10,783 nt of DNA from an uncultured Prevotella sp. (lineage in GTDB: Bacteria; Bacteroidota; Bacteroidia; Bacteroidales; Bacteroidaceae): assembly GCA_900539625.1 (NCBI GenBank), contig UQCW01000066.1:1-10783 (forward strand), written 5' to 3'. The notes below the pieces were generated by a model. The model did not search any database and was not told the DNA's origin. It saw only the letters and a list, made by a program, of their open reading frames with translations. How positions within the stretch are numbered: position 1 is the stretch's first letter; the number at the start of each line of letters is the position of its first letter. The position numbers and the translations under genes are program-made. Of this stretch, positions 1 to 9,400 are shown one piece after another.

Positions 1-12
1 GGGTATAAAGCC

Positions 13-80
13 CTTCGCCCTGTAAGGGCAAAAGTATGGGCGCACCTATTGTTTATTACTTTTGCCCTTACAGGGCGAAG
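13..80. repeat. Perfect 24-bp inverted repeat with 20-nt spacer (REPIN/BIME-like)
   Basis: Arms at 13-36 and 57-80 are exact reverse complements, starting CTTCGCCCTGTAAGGGC on the left and ending GCCCTTACAGGGCGAAG on the right. Each arm contains its own small hairpin (GCCCT-GTA-AGGGC, 17-29 on the left). Two inverted copies of a short palindromic unit around a spacer is the layout of REPIN/BIME-type intergenic repeats. No T-run follows the right arm, so it is not a standard intrinsic terminator. It might end the transcript of an upstream gene outside the window, but that cannot be judged here. Confidence 0.8.
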
Positions 81-98
81 GTACGGTACGTACGTTAA

Positions 99-117
99 CC
101 CAGGGCGTTGCCCTGGG
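99..117. repeat. Short hairpin, 8-bp stem, GTT loop
   Basis: CCCAGGGC (99-106) and GCCCTGGG (110-117) pair perfectly around GTT. The element sits 18 bases after the large inverted repeat and uses the same GGGC/GCCC core, so it probably belongs to the same cluster of intergenic palindromic repeats. No poly-T follows, which argues against a terminator. Confidence 0.7.
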
Positions 118-130
118 CTCCGGACTTGTT

Positions 131-143
131 GGGCTTTCAGCCC
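131..143. repeat. Short hairpin GGGCT-TTC-AGCCC
   Basis: This is a 5-bp perfect stem with a 3-base loop, the third GGGC/GCCC hairpin in the first 150 bases. It is weak on its own, but its spacing after 99-117 suggests both are parts of one composite repeat. Confidence 0.5.
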
Positions 144-177
144 GCGCAGGGTCGCCCGTATGTCCCGAACCGCGAAG

Positions 178-334
178 AAATTCGATTAATTTGAAACCGC
201 CGCGCCCGAGCGGCCCGGCAATTCGTTAATTCGTTAAATTCGTTGTTACGCCGTCTGAGGCCAACATCGAACTGCGGCGCAGCCCGCAACCCCGTTGCAA
301 AAATTCGATTAATTCGTCCCGCAAATTCGATTAA
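178..334. repeat. Dispersed AT-rich 12-mers (AAATTCGATTAA x3) and AATTCGTT tandem units
   Basis: AAATTCGATTAA occurs exactly three times, at 178-189, 301-312 and 323-334. Between them, 220-244 holds three adjacent AATTCGTT units, the last with one extra A. The words lie within otherwise GC-rich spacer and give this region its patchy composition. No reading frame runs through it credibly. Together with 1-177 this accounts for the 398 bases before the gene, in which I see no gene and no convincing promoter. Confidence 0.7.
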
Positions 335-398
335 ATCGAGGAACTTCGCCGCCCATCCTTATAGAAACTAAATACTAAATCCATATATACTTCGTGTT

Positions 399-488
399 AT
401 GAAAATACGATTGAACCCACATACTTTGCAGCGTGCTTTCGTGCTGCTTCTCTTCAGTCTTGTTGCAGGCATCTCCAGTGTCTTTGCC
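399..488 (+). other. Sec signal peptide (residues 1-30)
   Basis: The N-terminus has lysine and arginine at residues 2, 4 and 12, then a leucine/valine/phenylalanine-rich core (AFVLLLFSLVAG, 13-24), then SSVFA followed by QG. The V-F-A triplet fits a signal peptidase I site between residues 30 and 31. No lipobox cysteine is present, so a lipoprotein is unlikely. Export across the inner membrane by Sec is consistent with the T9SS-like C-terminus of the same protein. Confidence 0.92.
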
Positions 489-3400
489 CAGGGATATACC
501 TATCTTCAGTTTTCGGGCAATGGCCGTACGGTGTTGCTCGCCAAGGACGGTGCGCTTACCGTTGTCAGTACAACGGAGGACGCTCCTGCTGGCGACGGCT
601 ACCAGTGGATGCTTGAGACCGTGTCGGGCGATAACGTTCGCTTGAAGAATAAGGAGGGCATGTATGTGACTTCCGAACTCACGCTTACCAATAGTCAGGA
701 CCAGGCGGCGACGTTTACGAAGACGGAGAATACCTATTCCTCTGCTACGTATGGCGGCTCCCGTTATGACCTTGTCTATGGCGGCAAGGGGGCCCTTGGC
801 GTGAAGAATGGCCAGTTGTTTTGGACCGTTGAAGATTCTCGCTACGGCTGTATCCGCCTGGCCAATAATGTCAAGGGCGCCAAGGTTACTCCGTTTGTCT
901 GTAGCGAAGGAGGCGAGGTGCATTGGTATTATATGGAGCTGTTAGGAAACGGTTCGGAATGCGTCAAGGACGCAGGGGCAGGGAATAAACTACAGAAATA
1001 CCCCACACCGTCTGCCAAAAACCTGCGTGCCTATAAGTGGAGTGTTTATGAGGCCAATGAACAAGGAGACATCTATATCAAGAGTGTTGACGGGAATTAC
1101 ATGTATCAGAGTGGTGATCGTCAATACGCTACGTCTAATAAATCCGACGTATGTAAATACCGCATTTGCGATGTGGCAGATCAAACAGATGGTAAATATC
1201 AGGAAGCTTTTGTCTTGAAAAATACCGAAAAGAACCAATTCGTATTCCCTTATGGTAGTGGAAATCCAGATGTCGGAATGGGAAGTAATATACACCCAGC
1301 CGAAGCCATGCGCTTCATCTCCACCCCTCCCCCCACCGGCCCCCATATCTACCAATTCTCAGCCAACGCCGCCACCGCCATTTACGACAATGGCACCAGC
1401 GTCACCATGCAGCCTGTTGGCTCAGAAGTTGCTGGCTATCAGTGGACGTTGGAGCAGGTTGGCGGCGCGTACGTGCTTAAAAGCGGCCGCAACAATTATT
1501 TGAAACAAGCAGGCGCTGCCCTCACCGTGACCACCAATCGCGATGAGGCTTTGAGGGTGTTTCCCTGTGGCAGTGCATACGACGACAGACACGATGTGCT
1601 GACCTTGGCTGCTGATGCTTCCAAGGCCCTTGGCGTCAAAGATGGTCAGCTCGCCATTGTCGAGGCCAATTCCTTCTATGGCGTGGTGCGCATTCTCAAC
1701 AGCACCAACGAGGTGAAGGGCGCAGTGGCCCCTAAATTCTCAGACATCAGCAATGTCTATTATTACAAGTTGCAGTTTAAGGCCAATCCCAAGGGCGATG
1801 CCCGTCTGACATTGACTGGAACGGGCTATGACAATCCTGTTACGAGAAAGGAGTTCGAGCCTACCAGTGCGAGTCAGAACTGGAAACTCGAGGCTGCCAG
1901 GCATGCAAACAGCAAAACGGGCGATTTCTACCTCGTCAATCAGTCGGGAGAATACTTGATATATAAAGAAGGCCGTTTCAACTTCGAAACGTTAGATGTC
2001 AATGAGACCACCGTCTTTCGCCTCAAACAGACAGACGAACAGCCCGAATATTGGACCATTGATATGGCGCTTTCGGGCGATGACAACCACCGCCTCGGCT
2101 TGCAGGCTGGTAATACCCCATACACCTTGAAGGCTTGCAACAGTACGTCGAAGTATAATGCCCTGAGCTTCAAAGAATCGGAACGTGGTTCAGATTACGA
2201 CTACCTGCAATTTTCGGGCTGCGGTTGCGTTGTGCTTTACGACGACGGCCAGAACATCAAGGCCGTTGCCACCACCACGGAGCAACTTGAAGGCAATGGC
2301 TACCAATGGACTTTCGAGCCTATTATGGATGGTGCAGGCATAGTCAATGGCTTCAATCTGAAGAACAAAGCAGACCGTTTTCTCCGTTATGATGCCGCCG
2401 ACGAGACGTTCACCAGCGTGACCGACCGCAGCAAGGCCAGCGTGTTTGATGCTGACCAAAACACCTATTATGTTGTTCCTGCGCATGTTCAAGGCGGTAC
2501 CTACAATATTGCCGGAGGCTTACGTTACAACGCTATGCTTCGCGGTGTTACTGGTACGTATAACACCCTCGGCGTGAAAAACGGGAAATTGCAGCTCGTG
2601 AAGAAAAACTCCCGTTATGCCGTGGTGCGCCTTGCAGAAAATATCGAAGGTGGACTCGTCAACCCTTATGTCAGCACCAGTGCCAATCCGCATTACTATG
2701 CTTTAAACTTCTTCCAAAACGGTAGCGAATATCTGCAGGACAACACGCCTGGCAACATTTTGCTGAAATCGCCTGTTGCGCCTTTCCCGTTGAGAAGATA
2801 TTGCTGGATACTTGAAGAAGCCAATGACGACGGCGACGTTTACATCAGAAGCACCGCAGGCAACTATATCAGCTATAACCCGGACACGGATGGTTATCAG
2901 CACAAGGTCAACACGACTACGAATGAGTACAGCCTTTACAAGATCTGCGATTTGGCCGATCAGCCAGACGCATCGCTTGACGGGCTTTGGTCGCTCTATA
3001 ATTGCACGAATCATTACTTCGTTCGTCCATCTGAAAATGATAAATTCATTGGGCGTGCAGAAAAGGTCGGGAAAAATACCAGTATGACCTTTGTCGACGT
3101 CGCGGCCAACACCACCAGTTACCACTTCGTCTTTCCAGCCATGGGTCAGCGTGCCCTCATTATGGACTATGACGAGGCCAAAAATCCGCGCGTAAAAGCA
3201 CGTGATATCCTCGCGTCTGACAAGGATGCACGCCTCTACCAATGGGTGGTTGAAGGGCAGCATATCCGCAACCGTGCAGGCTTCTATCTCACCTACGACG
3301 AAAAAAATAAGCAGTTCGGCGTCAGCAACCAAAAAGCTGATGCCTATACGTTTGTGTATAATGTGAACAACTACGAGAACAACAACAGCGTGCGTTACGA

Positions 3401-6400
3401 CCTCTGTTCTACCGATGACCAGCAGGCCCTCAGCATCGGCGAAGAAGGCGTTCTTTGCTGGGCGGCACCCGGCACCCGCAATTCGGCGGTCGACCTACGC
3501 CCGTATATCATTGCGCCAGAGCTTCCCATCCCGTCGTTAGGCGGTGCGGACTATCAACTCTATTGCATCCGCACTGCTGGGGGCGACCGCTATGCCTACC
3601 ACATGGAGGATGCTACTAACACCATCTCTCTGAAACCTTATGAGGAGAAGAACCTGTGCCAGTTGTGGGTGCTTATCAGAGACGGACAGGGCAAGGGCGA
3701 CGGCTATTTGCAGAGCGCCTACAACCGCCACTTCCTGAAATACGACACGGGCAGCAACACCTTCGTGGCGGTGGCAGATAAAAAAGATGCTACGCGCATC
3801 CGCCTCGTTGAAACTTCTGGCAATTACATCCACTGGCAAATTGAATTGCCCGATGTCAACGACAGCCGCAATCTCATCTCCCACAGCTACAGCGGAGGAG
3901 GCAATCCGAAAACCGTCAGTCTGTCGCTGCAAGGCCCGAACAACGGCAACAACTTTCTTTATATTTTCCCAGTGGACATCACCCCCGATTTCTATGAAGA
4001 GGCGGGCGGTGCTTTCCGCAATATCAATCTCGACGAACTTACGCCGAAACTTGAACTTACGGCTGACGGCACGGCGCTGAAGGCCAAGGCATCTGCCTCA
4101 GAAGACGACGCCAACAACAGCTGGAAGAACATCGGCATCAAGGACGACTTCGTGCTGCGCAATGGTCATGGCCAATATATCGGTGCGGATGCAGAGGGCA
4201 ACGTGTTCCTCACCACAGACAAGGCCCAGGCCACCCATTTCTATCTCTGGCTCAACCACGGAGAAAAGGACGGCACTGTCAGTTGGTGTTTCGCCCAGTT
4301 GAACGCCGACGGCAGCAAACCAGAGGGCAAACCCAAAAATTGTCTCGGCGTTTCTGACGTTGCCAACGGCACCGTCGCCATGCTGCCATTCTCCACTTAT
4401 GAAACCAACAAGCGGCATACGCTCTGCTTCACCTTCGGACGCCTAACGTGTCCGGAACTCTCTGATGCCGCAGAAGGAAAATATTACTACAACTTCATCT
4501 GCTTTGATAAGGCGGGGAATAAATATGTCAGCGACGGCAACGACACCAGCAAGGTGGTCTTCGCCGAAAACGACAAGAAACTCGTCAACGACCAGATGTG
4601 GGCCTTGGTGGGTCAGAATAAGGACGATGTTGTCTTGATGAGCAAAGATAAATATTATGTGTGTTTAAGCGGCAATGGTTTTAACGTGACGCACGACCCT
4701 GAGAGAGCTGTTCATTTCAGTGTCAAATATATCTCCAGCAAGCAACGCTATGCACTTACCATCGTCGGAGGGTTGAATGCTGAAGGAAAGATTGGTCACA
4801 GCATGAATTTGAGTGGTGCAGACGCCAACAGAAATACTATCATTTTTTGGAATTCAGACATTCAAACAGACCCAAATATCTGCCTCAACTTCATCCCCAT
4901 CCCCGTTCCGGAAGACTATTCCGATTACGAAGTACTCCCCAAGCGCTCTTGGTTTGTCAAGCAGGCGCACGAGGCTACCGCCGACCCGATGACTGGTTTT
5001 ATCCAACGCGACGAAAGCGGATGGACCAAGAATCCCTATACTGGGAAGATGATGCAGAAGACGAGTACTTACACCATCACCCACTATCTCAAGGCAGAGA
5101 GCACGCGCAAGCTTTATGTGCCTACCTGTATGATGGTCGGGTCGGCTAATACCCGTTCGCGAGCCTTCCAGCGTTGGTATAACTACAAGACAGACGAGGC
5201 CGTGAGCGACTCGGTGCTCAACCTCGACCTCAGCAGTAGCCGTCGGTACAGAAACGGAATTGTTGTGGGCGACCAACTGAATTTGAACGGTCAGAATTAT
5301 GGTAATTACGTAGATCACTATGTTACCTTCCAAATGCCAGAGGTCATCCCCGACGATTGGGAATACATCCTTGGCGGCGACCTCACGACCTACAGCGATT
5401 TCGTTGATTATTTCGGTGACAATGGTAACCCCATATATAATGGGAATGTCACCAAATATAATGGGAATGTTACCAGCGACATCATCCTGCCCTCGAAGCA
5501 AAACATTGTGGAGCCGACCATCACCGGCCGCAACCTCTATGTCATCCGCAATGCCCGCGCCATTGCCAACGAACTGCTCCAGTATAAGGCAGATGAAGGC
5601 AATGACAAGTGGTATGAAGAGCACACCATTGCTTTCCCGAAGAAGAAGGTGACGCTCAATTACAGTTCGGTTGCCCTCAATATGCAGAAGCAGGACTATT
5701 GGTTTTATAACAACGGTATTGCCTCAGAAGACAATCTTCAGAATGCCGTCAACAGTGGGGCAATCGAGGTTAAAGTGGACGACCTGGGCAGTGGCATCAC
5801 TTTCGCCAAGTTCCTTAATAGCGGTGCTGGTGCTGGTGCTGACCGCGCCATCGCCTTCAATTATCCAGGCGATAACAACGGCAAGGGCCGCGGTGAGGCC
5901 AATGCTGGCAGCTGCACCTTGAAGGTGTATGGGGTGGCCAGCGACGGCACGCGCTATCAGATTGCTAAATTCAATCTGATATTTGAAGATGATTTCGAGC
6001 CCATCATCTATTCCGAAATCATCGGAAAAAAAGACGATGGCACCTTCAAATCGGAGCGTTCGCCAGAGGCCTTGCTGAAAACCACTGGCGACCCTGTAGC
6101 CACCATCACCTTCGACCCCGATGAGTTTGACTCCTTTGTCTCGCCACCTGTGGGAACCTATACGGGATTTACAAATTCAGGAAAAGGCGATAACGCCAAT
6201 CAAAAATACTCTTTGACATATCGCTACCCCTTCAACTACGATAACACCTCTTATTGTTTTGCGCCAATCGGTGGAGATTTCAACAGTACTAATGGTAGAA
6301 CTTCAGAGTGTACGTGGGGTAACTACACTGTTGCCCATCGTTTTGATATGGGAGATAATCGTGGTAATTTCTTTGCCGTTAAGAAGTATTACGAGAATGA

Positions 6401-9400
6401 ATATGGCTCTGAAAACTATGATGCCAGCCAGAGCGGCTTCCTCTATATCGACGCTTCCGACCTTCCCGGTAAGATTGCGTCTATCGACTTTGCTGGTATG
6501 CCTTGCAAAGCCTCACGTCTTTTCGTTTCGGCATGGATGAGCAGTCCAGACCGTGACAACGAAAGTCCGGCCAACGTGGTGTTCTCCATTCAGGGATTTA
6601 AAAACGGCAAGGCCACGACGCTCTATTCTTACTGTCCTGGAAGTATCTTGGGCCAAGCTCGTGATTCCCTTAGCAAGACGTTAAACCCTAAGGATAATGG
6701 TGGCAAAGGCATCTGGCAGCAGGTGTATTTCAGTTTCGTCAATAAGAATGCTGACGACTTCGACAACTTCCGCCTTACCATCGACAACGCCTGTACCAAT
6801 ACCAGTGGTGGCGACATCTTGATTGATGATGTCGAGGTGTTCAGCGTGAAGCCAGATGTACAGATTGAGCGTACCATTCCAGTCCGTGGCGACCAGCTTA
6901 CCTTGTGTAAGATGACCGTCGACTACGACCAGGTGCGTGCCCAGTTGGGCCTCAATACTGGCGAAGTGATGAAGGACAATCCTAAGGTGTGGTATTGCCT
7001 CCTCGACAAGGAGATGTTTGACGCCGAATTGGGCTTCGACACTGGAACGTCAGAAGGACAGGAACGCCTCTACCGTATGTCCGACGCCGAGGTGAAGCCC
7101 GCCTTCGTCAAGGCCCTCTTGGGTGACCCAAACAGCCAGGTATCTGGAGAAGGCATTTTCCGCTCTGTGGAGTTTAAAACCAATTTCGATTCCCTCCCAG
7201 TCTTCAAATACAGAGACGCTGTGGCGGCCACTGTCGGCATGGCATCTCGCGAAGTCACCAGTGCCGGTGTGCGCCACTTCGTCATCAGCGACAAGGTGAA
7301 GGAGCCGAGAATCAAGCCCAACCACGACTATTACTTCCTCTTCGTGCCGCGCTTCTCCGACGACCCCGTCACGCTGGCCAATGCCTTCCACTCGTTTGAG
7401 ATCAACACGCGATGCAGCGTCCGCTGCAAGTTCCGCACGCTGTCGCCCATCCGCGTGGTGACGGATGCCGACGACGAGGCCGCCGTTGAACACGAAACCC
7501 AGACCTGTGCTGGCAAGAGCGTCTCGCTCAGCGTCAAGCAGGTGGGAGAGGATGTGGATGGCAATATCGGCGAACGCATTGTGCAGTATGACTGGTGGCG
7601 CGATTATGTGGGCGGCGCATTCACCGACGTGTGCATCAATGTCGACAACGCCACCTGGCGCGTCTTGGGAAAGAACGAAAGCCGCCTCTCCAACGAGATT
7701 TCGCTCCGCGAGGCGCTCTTGGCTTTCCGCCATTTCTATCCCAAAGCCACCACCGTGGTGGGCGCCGCGCCGAAGAACGACGAGGGATATACCCTCGAGC
7801 AGAGCGTCATCGACGTGCTCCATCAGTTCACGCTTAACAGTGCCGACAAGGTGGCATCGCTCGTGTTGCTCAACAACACGTGTAACATTTATGTGCCTGC
7901 AGCCACAAAGCAGGGCACAATTCTGAAGGTGACGGTGGTGCCCATTGACCACGAAGACAGCAGCGGCACGCAATATTGCTACGATCCGGAGCAGGTGGGC
8001 GTCAAAGTGAGCGGAGAGGCGCCGCAGCTCTTCGACGGTCTGCATGGCGACAAATATAAATATCCCGATAAGCTCACCAACGTGCCAGTGCGCAGCAGTT
8101 TGGCCGCTGTGGAAGAGGTGAGGGCCAGGGCCGACGGCAGTGCCGCCAATGTCTTGCGCGTGCCTTTGCGCGGCATCCAGACGGTGACGAAAGACGCCAT
8201 CGGTCTGACCAGCGTCAGTCCAGAAGTCTTCCTCGCGGGCACCAACGACCCCAATATGAAGGCGTATGAAACGATGGCTGCTGAAGAACGCGCTGGCATC
8301 AGTGTGCAGAACTTCCGCATCGTGGGCCAACTCAAAACGCTCGTGGCCGACACGGCAGACCGCGAACATGCCCATGCCGACATCGTCTTCAACAGCGATT
8401 TCCAGCCGCGCGAGGGATATGTCTATACGCTCCGCTTCAACTATCGGGAACTCTTTAATGCAGGCAGTACTGCGCAGACAACGGTGTGTGACGGCAATGT
8501 GCTCGTTGACCTCATCATCGTTCCGAAATACCAGAAATGGACGGGAGCAGCCGGAAACACCGACTGGACGAACGATGCCAACTGGCAACGCGCCGACCTC
8601 GCCGACCTGCATTTCAAAGCTGATACGGAGCCGGGCTATGCCGCCAATGCCGACAACGGTACGGCGCAGGGCTATGTGCCGATGCTCCACACCAGTGTCA
8701 TCGTGACGCCCAAAAAGGCAGGACCGCAGCTCTATGAGACCAACGATCCTGGCGCCGACGACCAGTTCCTCAACTTCGTCGGTAATGAAGGCAAGCGCAC
8801 GGCAACGCCCGACATCGAATATGCGCTTCTGGCAGCGCCGAAAGCCGAAAAGGGCGTCAACCGTTGCGACATTTACACGCCCTATCAAAGTAAGGACCTC
8901 GTGGTGCAGAGCGGTGGCGAATTGCTGCATGCCGAACGCCTCGACTATAAGAAGGCGTGGGTGGAATATGCGCTGACTCCCGACCGATGGTACACCCTCG
9001 GTTCGCCGCTGCGCCAGAGCTACGCGGGAGAATGGTATGCGCCTAACAACGATGCTTGTCAGGCCACGCCTTATTTCAAGAATGTGACGTACAACACAGC
9101 CCACTACCATCGTTTCGCGCCAGCCGTTTATCAGCGCAGCTGGGACAAGGCCAACCCTAAGCTTTACTACCTCGAGCCTTATTTGGCCAACAATCCGCAG
9201 GAAGCCAAGGTGGACACGACGACGGAGAATATCTACCAAGCCGCCAACTGGAGCGCTGTCTACAACGACGTGCGGGAGGCTTATTCGCAGGGTGGCTTCT
9301 CTGTCAAAGTCAACGGCATCGGTATCGGGGCTCAGAAATACACGAAGTCGCTCTTCCGCTTGCCGAAGGAAGACACGGCCTATGGCTATTACACGGAATT

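Noticed and set aside
186..193. TTAATTTG as a possible -7 element
   Set aside because: It matches 7 of 8 consensus positions, but there is no TTTG about 20 bases upstream and it overlaps one of the repeated AT-rich words, so chance is likely.
178..334. CRISPR-like array
   Set aside because: The repeated units are only 12 bases, irregularly spaced, with no uniform spacers and no cas genes nearby.
386..395. TATACTTCG as a possible Bacteroidota -7 promoter element (consensus TAnnTTTG)
   Set aside because: The match is poor and it would place the transcript start at or inside the start codon. No TTTG is seen at the expected upstream distance.
375..923. 182-codon minus-strand frame overlapping the start of the giant gene
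   Set aside because: It runs against the signal-peptide-coding region, has no recognisable domain and ends in low-complexity AT-rich sequence. It is a shadow of the real gene.
2703..3332. 209-codon minus-strand frame within the module array
   Set aside because: It is opposite a well-conserved repeat region of the giant protein and shows no independent domain or translation signal.
7050..9239. 729-codon open frame on the minus strand opposite the giant gene
   Set aside because: Its codons are the exact reverse complements of the sense codons, so it stays open simply because this G+C-rich part of the gene avoids TTA, CTA and TCA codons. The translation is rich in R, H and V with no recognisable domain and no start context.
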